In this document: positions 9,353 through 18,983 of the stretch, one piece after another
Numbering within the stretch: position 1 is the stretch's first letter
How the letters are laid out: each line of letters opens with the position of its first letter
DNA from: JAFGBN01 sp964394145
GTDB lineage: Bacteria > Chloroflexota > Dehalococcoidia > GIF9 > AB-539-J10
NCBI GenBank assembly: GCA_964394145.1
Contig: CAYMVL010000033.1
Location: 165,875 to 229,874, forward strand
Reading direction: 5' to 3'
Length of the DNA stretch: 64,000 nt
Notes under the pieces: generated by a model
What the model was told of the DNA's origin: nothing
Database searches by the model: none
The model's input: the letters and a program-made list of their open reading frames with translations, nothing else
Made by a program: the position numbers and the translations under genes

Positions 9353-10129
9353 TTGACTCTCTTAATGCTCTTCTTTGTTGGCATAGGGGCTGGTGTTGCG
9401 GGTGGCCTTCTCGGCATAGGAGGCTCCATAATCATGATGCCCGCAATTCGTTTCGGATTTGGCTTCACGCCTACCATCGCTGTCGGTACAACTTTGGTGG
9501 CTGTGATTTTTACTGCCGTCTCTGGCGCAATCCAGCACTATGTGTTGGGCAATGTAGACTGGAAGTCCGTGAAGTATATAGCTCCGCCCGGGGTAGGTGG
9601 TGTACTTGTAGGATCGGCGGTTTTTTACTATGTTCGTGAATACAGCGCTGTCATTGACCTGGTCGTTGGCCTCGTTATCATCTGGTTCGCCGTAAGAATG
9701 GTCTACGAAGGAGTATCCGGCCGACAATTTGCGGAAATTGGTGGGAATGTGCTCGGAGGGAGCAAGCGCGCCAAAGCTGGCGTGGGTGCTGGGATAGGAT
9801 TTATAACCGGAATGACCGGTCTTGGCGGCGGTTCTGCCTTAGTGCCAAGCTTAATCTACTTACTTCGTTCGCCAGTGCGTATTGCCATCGGGTCATCTAT
9901 GGCGTCTTTCATCTGGTTTGCCTTGGTTGGAGGCGTAATCAAGGCTGTTCAAGGTTTCTGCGATGTCCCATCTGCTATTGCCTTAGGTCTTGGAGCTGCC
10001 GGTGGCGCAATAATTGGCGCTAGACTGGTTGCTCGACTGCGACCCGTTATCCTGAAGGCAATTTTCGGCCTCATATTATTATATATTTCCCTCAAATACA
10101 TTTTGCTCTATTTTGGTCTGCATATCTAG
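9353..10129 (+). CDS. TSUP (TauE/SafE) family permease
   Basis: Polytopic membrane protein of the TSUP family, members of which export or import sulfite, sulfonates or other organic acids. 258 aa from TTG 9353 (an ATG at 9365 is an equally good start). The internal duplication typical of the family is clear: GAGVAGGLLGIGGSIIMMP near residue 10 and GFITGMTGLGGGSALVPS near 150, each opening a set of four hydrophobic helices. Substrate cannot be deduced; neighbours give no clue. Confidence 0.88.
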   Translation: MTLLMLFFVGIGAGVAGGLLGIGGSIIMMPAIRFGFGFTPTIAVGTTLVAVIFTAVSGAIQHYVLGNVDWKSVKYIAPPGVGGVLVGSAVFYYVREYSAVIDLVVGLVIIWFAVRMVYEGVSGRQFAEIGGNVLGGSKRAKAGVGAGIGFITGMTGLGGGSALVPSLIYLLRSPVRIAIGSSMASFIWFALVGGVIKAVQGFCDVPSAIALGLGAAGGAIIGARLVARLRPVILKAIFGLILLYISLKYILLYFGLHI

Positions 10130-10171
10130 AGTGAGCGGGTGTTGTGAATATACATGCCCAGGCACGATGAA

Positions 10172-10200
10172 TTACATACCGCGCGATAATATAGTATAAT
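10172..10200 (+). promoter_or_regulatory. Promoter TTACAT-17-TATAAT
   Basis: A -35-like TTACAT (10172-10177) and a perfect TATAAT (10195-10200) with 17-bp spacing; predicted start of transcription is about 12 bases before the ATG of the LOG-like gene at 10219, leaving no room for a normal ribosome site. Confidence 0.6.
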
Positions 10201-10218
10201 CTATGACTGAGCCAGAAA

Positions 10219-10707
10219 ATGATTATAGCTGTCGTTGGAAATTCCTCCTGCTCTGCAGTAGAAGCAAGACTGGCCGAGACTGTGGGTGAATTGTTGGTCG
10301 AGGAAGGAGCTACTATAATATGCGGTGGTTTAGGTGGTGTGATGGAGGCAGTGTGTCGTGGGGCAAAGTCAAAAGGTGGGCTAACGGTTGGGGTCTTGCC
10401 TGGAGGGGACTTAAGCATTGCTAACCCTTGGGTAGATATCCCCATAGTCACTGGCATGGGAGAGGCGAGAAACATATTGATAGTAAAATCATCGCAAGCG
10501 GTGGTTGCCATCGGGGGTGGTTACGGGACGCTAAGTGAGATTGCCTATGCGCTCAAGAACGGCATTCCGGTTGTTGGATTGGATACCTGGTCGCTGTCAC
10601 AAAATGGGCAAGAAGATAGTTCCATTATCAGAGTTCACGATGCTAAAGAAGCGGTAAAGAAGGCTACGTCTTTGGCCAAGGGGCAGAAAACTCATGCAGT
10701 TGCTTAG
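10219..10707 (+). CDS. LOG-like Rossmann protein (TIGR00725 type)
   Basis: 162 aa, single SLOG-superfamily Rossmann domain. Seen: nucleotide-binding ICGGLGGVMEA near residue 37 and GGGYGTLSEIAYAL near 98, the signature shared with cytokinin-riboside 5'-monophosphate phosphoribohydrolases. The TIGR00725 subgroup has no firmly assigned reaction (some relatives are called molybdenum-cofactor carrier proteins). The Pro-Gly-Gly loop (VLPGGD) is present. Short 5' leader, no Shine-Dalgarno. Confidence 0.85.
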   Translation: MIIAVVGNSSCSAVEARLAETVGELLVEEGATIICGGLGGVMEAVCRGAKSKGGLTVGVLPGGDLSIANPWVDIPIVTGMGEARNILIVKSSQAVVAIGGGYGTLSEIAYALKNGIPVVGLDTWSLSQNGQEDSSIIRVHDAKEAVKKATSLAKGQKTHAVA

Positions 10708-10824
10708 CAGAGTCTGTCCTCACGGCTATATGATCCGTAGCACCACTCTAAATAATGTTAAACAGTACGATTTGTCCTGGTATGACAAAGCTAGCAGTTG
10801 TAGGAGCTTAGTGAGATTTGCAAG

Positions 10825-12138
10825 ATGAGTCTAGAAATGGCAACTATTGAAGAGATTAAAGGGAGGGAGATTCTTGATTCTCGAGGCAACCCCACTGTAG
10901 AGGTCGAGATAACTACGGTTAGCGGCGCTATTGGTGTGGCATCGGTACCTTCAGGGGCAAGCACTGGCAGGTATGAAGCTGTCGAGCTACGTGATGGCGA
11001 TAGGAGCAGATACAATGGCCTTGGCGTCCTGAAAGCGCTAGGCCACGTGAACAACGAGATCAGTTCGACCATTGTTGGCCTGTCTGCCTTGGAACAAGCC
11101 GCTGTAGACCATAAGCTGATTGACCTCGATGACACTCCCAATAAAGCCCGTCTTGGCGCCAATGCTATTCTGGGGGCATCTCTTGCTGTGGCCAAGGCTG
11201 GTGCTAATTCTCTCGGTATTTCCCTCTATCGATATTTGGGTGGGGCGGGAGTGGGCCTACTGCCCATTCCTATGCTGAACATCTTGAATGGAGGTAAGCA
11301 TGCTCTGGATTCTACCGATTTCCAGGAGTTCATGATAGTTCCCTTAGGTGCGGCTAGCTTCGCACAAGCTATACAAATGAGCAGTGAGGTCTATCATTCC
11401 TTGTACCAAGTTCTCAAAGATAAGGGACTGAATACCAACGTAGGTGATGAAGGTGGTTTTGCTCCTCGGGTGTCCTCTAATAAAGAAGCGATGGAGCTAA
11501 TCTTAGCAGCTATTGATGTAGCTGGCTATGAAGCTGGCAAGGATTTGTCTCTTGCTCTTGACGTTGCAGCAAGTAGTTTCTATAAAAACGACAAGTATTA
11601 TTTGTCCCGTGAGGGTATCACACTTACTTCAGGAGAGCTGGTAGATTATTATGTCCAGTGTATCTCGGATTACCCTATCATCAGCATTGAGGATGGCTTG
11701 GCTGAAGATGACTGGCCGGGCTGGTTACTACTTACTATAAAATTAGGCAAAAAAATCCAGCTAGTAGGCGACGATCTTTACGCCACAAATATAGAGCGCC
11801 TCAAAAAGGGCATCGGCCATAAGGCATCTAACTCCATTCTTATAAAGCCAAATCAAATAGGCACCCTTACTGAAACTGTTGCTGTGATCAAGAAAGCACA
11901 GATGTCGGGATGGACGACTATCGTCAGCCATCGTTCTGGAGAGACTGAGGACACTACAATAGCTGACTTAGCGGTAGCTACTAGCGCTGGATTCATTAAA
12001 TCTGGTGCTCCTTGCCGCAGCGAAAGACTGGCCAAGTACAATCGACTGCTGAAGATAGAGGAGGAACTGGGAAGTGCTGCTTATTACCCTGGCAGAGAAG
12101 CATTCTACAATTTGGAGAGTTTAGACTCATGGAAGTAG
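10825..12138 (+). CDS. eno: Enolase
   Basis: Glycolysis/gluconeogenesis: 2-phosphoglycerate to phosphoenolpyruvate. 437 aa. Seen: GREILDSRGNPTVEVE, SGASTGRYEA, the loop GGKHALDSTDFQEFM, metal ligands in LALDVAASS, ISIEDGLAEDDW and GDDLYATN, the catalytic Lys in LIKPNQIGTLTE and SHRSGETEDTTIADLAV. The start may be ATG 10825 or ATG 10837; the family usually begins a few residues before the glycine-arginine-glutamate block. The downstream MBL gene overlaps its end by 10 bases, suggesting coupling, and gap follows, giving a small glycolytic operon. Confidence 0.97.
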   Translation: MSLEMATIEEIKGREILDSRGNPTVEVEITTVSGAIGVASVPSGASTGRYEAVELRDGDRSRYNGLGVLKALGHVNNEISSTIVGLSALEQAAVDHKLIDLDDTPNKARLGANAILGASLAVAKAGANSLGISLYRYLGGAGVGLLPIPMLNILNGGKHALDSTDFQEFMIVPLGAASFAQAIQMSSEVYHSLYQVLKDKGLNTNVGDEGGFAPRVSSNKEAMELILAAIDVAGYEAGKDLSLALDVAASSFYKNDKYYLSREGITLTSGELVDYYVQCISDYPIISIEDGLAEDDWPGWLLLTIKLGKKIQLVGDDLYATNIERLKKGIGHKASNSILIKPNQIGTLTETVAVIKKAQMSGWTTIVSHRSGETEDTTIADLAVATSAGFIKSGAPCRSERLAKYNRLLKIEEELGSAAYYPGREAFYNLESLDSWK

Positions 12139-13124
12139 TCTCTGGAATACATCAAATAAAAGTCCCTTTCCCAAAAGAGCTATCGGGGTACACCAATGTA
12201 TATGTGCTGGAGGGAGAGGAAGGAAGTATACTGATTGATGCTGGCTGGGATGCGCCAGAATCACTCTGGGCTCTGCGGGAGGGGCTAAAAGCTGGGCGTC
12301 TTAGACTCCAGGATATCAAGAATATCGTAATCACTCATGTTCACCCTGACCATTATGGTTTGGCGAGCAAGGTGAAACAGCTGACCGGAGCCCGGGTTGC
12401 CATGCACAAGATTGAGGCAGAGTCTATTAAGCCCCGTTATAAAGATTCTGACAAGCTGCTCAAAGAGATGGAGAAACTGCTACAGCGAAATGGTGTGCCT
12501 CAAGCTGAGCTGTCCGAAATGAAGGACGCATCGCTATGGATGAAGAAGTTTGTCACACCTGAATTACCTGAGGTGATGCTGGATGACGGTGATAGTATCT
12601 CCAACGGAACCTTCGAAATCCGGGTGATGAGAACACCAGGCCATTCTCCCGGTCATATTTGCCTCCACGAACTGAGGAAGAAAGTGTTTTTTTCGGGAGA
12701 CCATATCTTGTATGATATGGCTTCGCATATAGGCTTCAACCCCCTGTCCGGCGAGAATCCTCTGGCAGAATACAATTCCTCGCTTGAGAAATTAGACAGA
12801 CTTGAGGTCACCTTTGTCTTGCCGGGGCATGGGCCAGTATTCAACAGCCTAAGGCTTAGGATGGCTAATATAATCAACCAACATGAGCAAAAGCAGAGAA
12901 AGATCATAAGAGTCATGAATGACGGTTTGAAAACAGCCTACCAGATAGCCGAGAATATAGCGTGCGTGACCAACGGAGGAGCGACTACTTTCCGTGATTT
13001 ATCACCTTGGGATAGGCGGCTAGCTGTGATGGAGGTCATTGCTTATCTTCAGCTCTTAAGCTCTGAAGGCAAGGTCGGGGAAGTCACTATGGATGGTGTG
13101 TCTTTGTACCTGGCTAAAGACTAG
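12129..13124 (+). CDS. MBL-fold metallohydrolase with C-terminal winged-helix tail
   Basis: 331 aa; the ATG at 12129 lies inside the last codons of eno, which implies translational coupling. Metal-binding motifs: THVHPDHYGLA near residue 67, TPGHSPGHI near 165, SGDHIL and LPGHGPVF. The last ~90 residues form a helical tail of the kind seen in LACTB2-like hydrolases, which hydrolyse phosphodiester or thioester bonds. Substrate unknown. Position between eno and gap hints at a metabolic role. Confidence 0.85.
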   Translation: MEVVSGIHQIKVPFPKELSGYTNVYVLEGEEGSILIDAGWDAPESLWALREGLKAGRLRLQDIKNIVITHVHPDHYGLASKVKQLTGARVAMHKIEAESIKPRYKDSDKLLKEMEKLLQRNGVPQAELSEMKDASLWMKKFVTPELPEVMLDDGDSISNGTFEIRVMRTPGHSPGHICLHELRKKVFFSGDHILYDMASHIGFNPLSGENPLAEYNSSLEKLDRLEVTFVLPGHGPVFNSLRLRMANIINQHEQKQRKIIRVMNDGLKTAYQIAENIACVTNGGATTFRDLSPWDRRLAVMEVIAYLQLLSSEGKVGEVTMDGVSLYLAKD

Positions 13125-13154
13125 TTAAATATTAGTAATGAAGGAGGTAGTAAG

Positions 13155-14168
13155 ATGATAACGAAAGTGGGGATCAATGGCTTTGGACGTATCGGGAGGC
13201 TAACACTGAAGGCCATAATCCAGCGATGCAGTAGCACCTTAGAGGTGGTAGCAGTGAATGACCTCACCGATGCAAGAACTAATGCTCACCTTTTCAAGTA
13301 CGACAGCAATTATGGTATTTATGCGGGCGAGGTAGAGGCTAAAGATGATGCCATTGCAGTTGATGGGAGGGAAATAAGAGTCCTAGCTGAACGTGACCCG
13401 GCCAAGATTCCTTGGCAGAGCTACAACGTAGATATAGTAATTGAATCTACCGGACTCTTCACTCAGGCATCCAAGGCTGCCAGTCACTTCCAAGGTGGAG
13501 CTAAGAAAGTGATTATTTCAGCGCCTGCCAAAGGAGAAGATATATCTATTGTTCTCGGTGTAAATGAAAAGCAATATGATCCGTCCAGGCATCGCATCAT
13601 ATCCAATGGCTCTTGCACTACTAACTGCATCGCTCCTGTGGTTAAAGTCCTGCATCAGAACTTTGGAGTTGAACATGGTCTTATGACCACCGTCCATTCC
13701 TACACTAACGATCAAAGGATTCTAGATGTGTTTCACGAGGATCTTCGTCGAGCACGCTCTGCTGCTACCAACATCATCCCTACCACAACAGGCGCTACTC
13801 GCGTTGTGGGAGTGGTCATGCCTGAACTTCAGGGCAAACTACATGGTATTGCAATAAGAGTACCTACAGCAGCTGTATCTCTCGTGGATTTTGTAGCTGA
13901 TTTGAATAGGAATGCCACTGCGGAAGAAATCAATGATGCCTTTCATAAAGCTGCCGCAGGAGAGCTCAAAGGAATCATCGAATATTGCAGTAAGCCACTG
14001 GTAAGCAGTGATTTCAAAGGCAATTCAGCCAGTGCCATCTTCGATTCACTGAGCACCATGGTTATCGACAACAATCTAGTAAAGGTGCTAGCCTGGTATG
14101 ATAACGAATGGGGTTATAGTTGCCGGCTTGCTGACCTTACCGCCTATATTACTGCTAAAGGTTTATAG
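13155..14168 (+). CDS. gap: Glyceraldehyde-3-phosphate dehydrogenase, type I
   Basis: 337 aa. NAD-binding GINGFGRIGRL at the N-terminus, catalytic Cys in SNGSCTTNC near residue 154, the phosphate loop TTTGATRVV, and AWYDNEWGYSCR near the end. The start follows AAGGAGGTAG. Third member of an eno-MBL-gap cluster; the next MBL gene begins four bases after its stop codon. Confidence 0.97.
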   Translation: MITKVGINGFGRIGRLTLKAIIQRCSSTLEVVAVNDLTDARTNAHLFKYDSNYGIYAGEVEAKDDAIAVDGREIRVLAERDPAKIPWQSYNVDIVIESTGLFTQASKAASHFQGGAKKVIISAPAKGEDISIVLGVNEKQYDPSRHRIISNGSCTTNCIAPVVKVLHQNFGVEHGLMTTVHSYTNDQRILDVFHEDLRRARSAATNIIPTTTGATRVVGVVMPELQGKLHGIAIRVPTAAVSLVDFVADLNRNATAEEINDAFHKAAAGELKGIIEYCSKPLVSSDFKGNSASAIFDSLSTMVIDNNLVKVLAWYDNEWGYSCRLADLTAYITAKGL

Positions 14169-14172
14169 AAAT

Positions 14173-14808
14173 ATGGAGATACAGTGGCTGGGACATTCGT
14201 GCTTCTTCATCAAAGGCAAGGAAACGACGCTGATTACTGATCCATATCACCCGAGCTTGGGTTACTCGTTAGGAGAACCCAAGGCAGATATAGTCACGAT
14301 CAGCCATTTCCACCCTGGCCACAGCTACGTTGAGGGCGTCGCTAGTAATCCCAGGCAAATAAGGAGCTGCGGCGAATATGAAATAGGCGGGACGTTTATT
14401 ACGGGAATCGCTACCTTTCATGACCCAGACAAAGGAGAAACAAGGGGCAAGAACACGGTATACCTCATAGAGATGGATGCTATAACTTTATGTCATCTAG
14501 GTGACCTCGGCCATCCACTGACCTCCAAACTGATAGAGGAGTTAGGAGTGGTGGACGTACTATTCTTGCCTGTTGGAGAGATATCCACTATATCCGTTGA
14601 CACAGCTGTGGAGACAATAAAGCAACTAAACCCTCATATTGTTATTCCCATGCATTATAAAACTGAGGCGCTAAGCAGAAACCTTGAACCTCTAGACAAA
14701 TTCCTGATCAAAATGGGAGTCCACAGGGTCGAACCAACTTCAACTCTTTCAATAAGTCAATCGTCCCTGCCTGCCAGCACACAGATTGTAGTTCTTAATT
14801 ACATTTGA
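14173..14808 (+). CDS. UPF0173-type MBL-fold hydrolase
   Basis: 211 aa from ATG 14173, four bases after gap. Small MBL protein of the UPF0173/UlaG-like group: WLGHSCFFI at the start, TDPYHP, an altered metal motif SHFHPGHS near residue 45, GDLGHPL, and IPMHYK near 160. The usual Asp of H-x-H-x-D-H is Gly here (HFHPGHS), though the flanking His are kept. Reaction unknown. It overlaps the convergent mtnA by 14 bases. Confidence 0.82.
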   Translation: MEIQWLGHSCFFIKGKETTLITDPYHPSLGYSLGEPKADIVTISHFHPGHSYVEGVASNPRQIRSCGEYEIGGTFITGIATFHDPDKGETRGKNTVYLIEMDAITLCHLGDLGHPLTSKLIEELGVVDVLFLPVGEISTISVDTAVETIKQLNPHIVIPMHYKTEALSRNLEPLDKFLIKMGVHRVEPTSTLSISQSSLPASTQIVVLNYI

Positions 14809-15817
14809 GCCGCGCTGAATATGGCTCCCTGATTATGCCTTTTTCAGTAATGATGGCGCTCACGTAACTATGTGGGGTTATATCAAAGGCAGGATTAGCT
14901 ACAGCTATCCCTTCGGGGGCAATATGTATCCCTTGAATATGAGTTATCTCTTTGGGATTTCTCTCCTCAATGGGAATCTCTGCTCCAGAAGGCAATGAAA
15001 AGTCAATGGTACTAGTGGGTGCAGCTACATAAAAGGGAACCTTATTTTCCTTAGCTAAAACGGCCAGATAGTAAGTGCCAATCTTGTTGGCGACATCACC
15101 ATTTGCAGTAATCCTGTCAGCTCCGACTATAACACAGTTGATCTTCTGCTGGTTCATGAAATAGCCGGCCGCGGAGTCAGTTATTAGGGTTACCTTGATG
15201 CCATCTTGCAGTAGTTCCCAAGCAGTAAGTCTGGCTCCCTGAAGAAGAGGGCGAGTTTCTGTGGCAATGACGTTTATCCTCTTTCCTTGCTCTTTGGCGG
15301 CTCTGATGACACCCAGCGCCGTACCATAACCAGCAGTGGCCAGAGGCCCGGCGTTACAATGGGTCAGAATAGTGAATCCGTCTCGGATAAGCTCAGTTCC
15401 TAATTGGCTGAGGCGCTTAGTTGCCTGAATTTCTTCCATGTGTATTTTCGTTGCTTCATCAGCAAGTGCGGTTTTCATTTCATCAATAGTTTCGCCTATA
15501 GCAGCCTGTATCATCCTGCCAATAGATTGGAACAGATTGATAGCAGTGGGCCTGGTGGCAGCAAACGCTTGGGTAATCTGGTTTAGTTGTGTGAGAAACT
15601 CCTCCTTGTTTGTTGCCTTTATGTTTTGTGCCCCTAGAGCTATCCCGTAGGCAGCTAGAACGCCAATGGCTGGCGCGCCGCGGACTCGCATCTCTTTGAT
15701 AGCCAAAGTTGCGTCCTGATAAGTGACTAAATCAATAAAGATTAGGTCTTGAGGAAGCCTACTCTGGTCTAGGATCCTTAGCCTATCACTAACCCATTCT
15801 ATTGCTTTTGCTGTCAT
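14795..15817 (-). CDS. mtnA: S-methyl-5-thioribose-1-phosphate isomerase
   Basis: Methionine salvage: converts methylthioribose-1-phosphate to methylthioribulose-1-phosphate; eIF2B-like fold. 340 aa from the ATG at 15817, which gives the family N-terminus (KAIEW ... LRILDQSRLP); longer starts at 15850 or 15826 are possible. Seen: RGAPAIGVLAAYG, catalytic Cys in LTHCNAGPLATAGYG and Asp in VIVGADRITANGDVANKIG. No ribosome site precedes it; a TATACT lies nine bases upstream, consistent with a leaderless mRNA. Convergent with the upstream MBL gene, divergent from the flavoprotein gene. Confidence 0.95.
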   Translation of the reverse strand: MTAKAIEWVSDRLRILDQSRLPQDLIFIDLVTYQDATLAIKEMRVRGAPAIGVLAAYGIALGAQNIKATNKEEFLTQLNQITQAFAATRPTAINLFQSIGRMIQAAIGETIDEMKTALADEATKIHMEEIQATKRLSQLGTELIRDGFTILTHCNAGPLATAGYGTALGVIRAAKEQGKRINVIATETRPLLQGARLTAWELLQDGIKVTLITDSAAGYFMNQQKINCVIVGADRITANGDVANKIGTYYLAVLAKENKVPFYVAAPTSTIDFSLPSGAEIPIEERNPKEITHIQGIHIAPEGIAVANPAFDITPHSYVSAIITEKGIIREPYSARLKCN

Positions 15818-15826
15818 GGCAATCAT

Positions 15827-15834
15827 AGTATAAT
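15827..15834. promoter_or_regulatory. Overlapping divergent -10 hexamers
   Basis: TATACT (minus, 15827-15832) and TATAAT (plus, 15829-15834) overlap by four bases between mtnA and the flavoprotein gene, so initiation in the two directions should be mutually exclusive. -35 boxes are weak on both sides. Confidence 0.4.
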
Positions 15835-15872
15835 GGAAAGGCGATGACATTAGCCAGAATGGAGGAAAAGTT

Positions 15873-17222
15873 ATGAAAGTGTGTATTATTGGTACCGGGG
15901 ATGCAGGGGCGATAGCAGCTCTTCAGGTTCGCCGTCTGGATCCGCAAGCAGAAATAGATATCTTTAGTAAGAGAGCAGAGCTCGGATGTAATCCCTGTGA
16001 AATGCCTTTAGTGCTCAGCGGAACTATAGAGAAGTGGGAAGATATATATCGCGGCTACCGAATCGCCTCATTCTATCAGAAGCGCAATATGAATCTGCAT
16101 TTGGACACTGAAGTCACTGAGATACTCAGCCATGAAAAGAAGATTATAGCCATGGGGCAAGAATATAGTTATGACAAACTAATACTAGCTATGGGTGCTA
16201 CCCCATCTATACCCTCACTTCCTGGTCTGGATGGCAAATACGAATTCGCCTTGAGCACTGACATAGCAGACGGCAAAGCCCTAAGGGATGCCATATTAAA
16301 TTATTCCAGCGCAGCCATTATTGGGGGTGGTTTTATTGGCTTGGAGATAGCTGCGGCTTTGAAATCAAGAGGATATAGAAAGATCTATCTCCTGGTCAGG
16401 CAGGATATAATGCGCGCCTCGCTGGATGAAGAAATAGCAGGGAAATTAAAGCAGACAATGATTGAGGAAGGCATCGAATTAATTTTGCCTGCTAGGATTG
16501 AAAGGATAGCCTACAAGAATGGGAAGAAGAGAATGATTCTGGCGACGCGAGAAATAGAAGCGGATTTCATCTGCTTCGGCACTGGAGTGAAAGCTAATGC
16601 AGGTTTGGCGCGGAGAGCGAGGCTAAAAATAGGTAAGACAGGAGGCATAACTGTAAATAGATACCTGCAGACAAGCGACCCTGACATTTACGCCATCGGG
16701 GACTGCATGGAGAATTGGGATATAATCACCCGTTCCAAAAGGAGTCACCAGCTAGCCGCAAATTCAATTCGAAGTGGGTATATAGCGGGAAGGAACGTGG
16801 TTCTGGGTAACAAAATCCCTTACAGAGGAACCGTAATGCCATTTGTCACCAAGATATTTGGCCATCAGGTGGGATCAGTTGGCTTCACTGAAAGGGAAGC
16901 TAGGGAGAAAGGCATAGAGACGATTTCTGTTACGGTTGACACCCCTTTCCTGAGGGAGCCGATGGGGAAAGATGGCAAGCCAACGCGTTATAAGCTTATC
17001 GCTGACCGGAATAAGAATTTGATAGGTGCGCAACTTATTTCTGAAGAGATAATATCGGGGACGATTGACAAGCTTGCCATTGCTATAGCGAATAAGATGC
17101 CGATAGAAAGACTTGTTCAAATTGATAGCTGTTATTCACCTTACGTTCAGGAAGACCAGATTGCCGTTCCCATACATCGACTAATAGATACATTCAATCA
17201 AGTAGAGCACAAGCGGGCTTGA
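15873..17222 (+). CDS. FAD-dependent CoA-disulfide reductase / NADH oxidase family protein
   Basis: 449 aa flavoprotein: FAD motif GTGDAGAIAA at the start, a redox Cys block GCNPCEMP near residue 45 (the single-cysteine class of CoA-disulfide reductases, NADH oxidases and NADH peroxidases), NAD motif IIGGGFIGLEIAAAL near 150, second FAD motif IYAIGDCME near 275, and the dimerisation domain from 330. The block has two Cys (C-N-P-C), unlike most relatives. Likely reduces a low-molecular-weight disulfide, persulfide or oxygen. GGAGG stands ten bases before the ATG; a GYD-domain gene follows 40 bp downstream. Confidence 0.87.
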   Translation: MKVCIIGTGDAGAIAALQVRRLDPQAEIDIFSKRAELGCNPCEMPLVLSGTIEKWEDIYRGYRIASFYQKRNMNLHLDTEVTEILSHEKKIIAMGQEYSYDKLILAMGATPSIPSLPGLDGKYEFALSTDIADGKALRDAILNYSSAAIIGGGFIGLEIAAALKSRGYRKIYLLVRQDIMRASLDEEIAGKLKQTMIEEGIELILPARIERIAYKNGKKRMILATREIEADFICFGTGVKANAGLARRARLKIGKTGGITVNRYLQTSDPDIYAIGDCMENWDIITRSKRSHQLAANSIRSGYIAGRNVVLGNKIPYRGTVMPFVTKIFGHQVGSVGFTEREAREKGIETISVTVDTPFLREPMGKDGKPTRYKLIADRNKNLIGAQLISEEIISGTIDKLAIAIANKMPIERLVQIDSCYSPYVQEDQIAVPIHRLIDTFNQVEHKRA

Positions 17223-17261
17223 GCTTTGTAAAGTGTGAATAATAACTAGAGGAGGTTGCAG

Positions 17262-17549
17262 ATGGCTAAATTTGTAATGCTGACAACACTTACAGACGAG
17301 GGAAGGAAGACTGTTAAGGATAATCCGGACAGAATTGAAGAAGTCAATAAGGAAGTTGAGAAACTTGGGGCGAGCATTCTTGCCCAATATGCTCTCCTTG
17401 GTCCATATGATTTCATCAACATTCTAGATGCGCCTAGCAGTGAAGTAGTATCCAAGGTAGCCATAACCTTAGGGTCAAGGGGTACGCTTCAAACAATGAC
17501 GATGGCTGCCATGGAGATTGACGCTTTCGTTGCAGGCCTCAAGAAGTAA
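17262..17549 (+). CDS. GYD-domain protein
   Basis: 95 aa, start chosen after GAGGAGG. The ferredoxin-like GYD fold is recognised by FVMLTTLTDEGRK at the N-terminus, LGPYDFINILDAP in the middle and SRGTLQTMTMAAME near the end. Function unknown; such proteins are common in anaerobes. Follows the flavoprotein gene closely and may be cotranscribed. Confidence 0.8.
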   Translation: MAKFVMLTTLTDEGRKTVKDNPDRIEEVNKEVEKLGASILAQYALLGPYDFINILDAPSSEVVSKVAITLGSRGTLQTMTMAAMEIDAFVAGLKK

Positions 17550-17685
17550 CTGCAGTGATTAAACAGCCCGCTTGTGCCCTCAGTTATGCAGTGTTCCTCC
17601 TTATTTTTGTAGTACGAGCTTGAAGATATCGTAGATATCTCCGGAATGCGATGCCGCAAACAACAGCAATGAGGGGAAATAAGCT

Positions 17686-18981
17686 ATGTCCGGAATAGCC
17701 ATCCTTAGTGATGCACATCTCCTGATGCAGGCTGAACGCTTGAGGGACGAGAACTGCAGGTCTCCCCGCGGTGAAATCTCACTCATAAATTTCAGTAATG
17801 TCATCAGCCAGGTAATAACAGCAAGGCCCGAAGCAGTCATCCTTGCCGGCGACATGTTTGATGAAAGGGAGAAAGGAGGAGACTGGATAGCCGACTCCGA
17901 AGCGGCTAAGTACTGGCCGGAGATTCGAAGTCAGCTGAAGCGATTGATGGAATGCACAACCCACGGGATTTATGCCTTAAGAGGGAATCATGATTCCGCC
18001 TCTGTGTTGAAAGAGCTGCAGGACTATATGGGAAGCAGGTTCCATTTCTTGAGAAACGAAGAGATCGAAATACTGGACCATAGAGTATATTTCATGGAAA
18101 CTCACTACCGGCAGGGCAGCTATAGCATCCCCGAAGAAGAACTCCCCCATAAGGGAGACATACTCATTATGCACGAGACTTTGCCCTGGGCTATGCATGG
18201 AACGGAAATACATGGTCTGGATAAGGAAGTGCTGCAGGAGCTGGGCAGAAGATTCTCACTGCTTTTTAATGGCCACATGCACCACTACTCGCATGGTTCG
18301 CTGGATATACCCAACCTTTACTCATTGCCAGCTCTAATCCCTTCACGAGAGCTAAAGAATGCCTTCACCATCAAATACCAGTGGCCTGGCGATTTAGACC
18401 GACCAGAGGTCAAAGAATCTCCTTTTGGCTACCTGATTTTAGACGGCTACGAGACTTCATTACACAGATATAGCCCGATACAAAGCATAGTTAAGGTAGA
18501 AGTGAAAGGTGATACTCCCGCGGAGGTTATAACTGGAATCAACGAAGTGTATTCCACATTGATGCGCAGACAAGATAAGGACAACCTCTGGGTCTGGGTT
18601 TCTGCCCAGGGGGTGACTTTCGCCGACACGCTTCAAAGAGAAGCCAACAAATATCCGGAAGCTAACACCATGGAGATATCCGTAAGACCGAAAAAAGGAC
18701 TTAAGAGAACCGCGGGACTGAAGGGTCTGGAAAAAATGATAACTCTATCTGAGCTGGAAGCGAAGGTACTAAATTCTCTGTCCTGGCCGGATAGAGATTT
18801 GGCGCAGAACCTATTTGATGAGATATTCACCGGCGATAATCTATCCAGAAGGTCAGATAGCAACCTGGGAAGAGCGCTCTTTCAGAGGTTACTTGAATTA
18901 GCTGCCACTCACTATGAGGTGCCGAAGGAACAGCAAATAAACTTCCTAAGGACAGTCGACCCACTCTGGAAGCAGAGATAA
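17686..18981 (+). CDS. Mre11/SbcD-like metallophosphoesterase
   Basis: 431 aa. Calcineurin-type nuclease motifs in order: SDAHLL near residue 8, LAGDMFDERE near 53, LRGNHDSA near 102, MHETLPW near 164 and NGHMHHY near 198. The rest resembles the capping and Rad50-interacting parts of SbcD only loosely. The ATG follows GGGGAAATAAGCT. It is followed after two bases by a Rad50-like ATPase gene, so it probably works in a Mre11-Rad50-type complex on DNA ends or in DNA defence. Sequence motifs indicate an intact nuclease site. Confidence 0.82.
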   Translation: MSGIAILSDAHLLMQAERLRDENCRSPRGEISLINFSNVISQVITARPEAVILAGDMFDEREKGGDWIADSEAAKYWPEIRSQLKRLMECTTHGIYALRGNHDSASVLKELQDYMGSRFHFLRNEEIEILDHRVYFMETHYRQGSYSIPEEELPHKGDILIMHETLPWAMHGTEIHGLDKEVLQELGRRFSLLFNGHMHHYSHGSLDIPNLYSLPALIPSRELKNAFTIKYQWPGDLDRPEVKESPFGYLILDGYETSLHRYSPIQSIVKVEVKGDTPAEVITGINEVYSTLMRRQDKDNLWVWVSAQGVTFADTLQREANKYPEANTMEISVRPKKGLKRTAGLKGLEKMITLSELEAKVLNSLSWPDRDLAQNLFDEIFTGDNLSRRSDSNLGRALFQRLLELAATHYEVPKEQQINFLRTVDPLWKQR

Positions 18982-18983
18982 GC

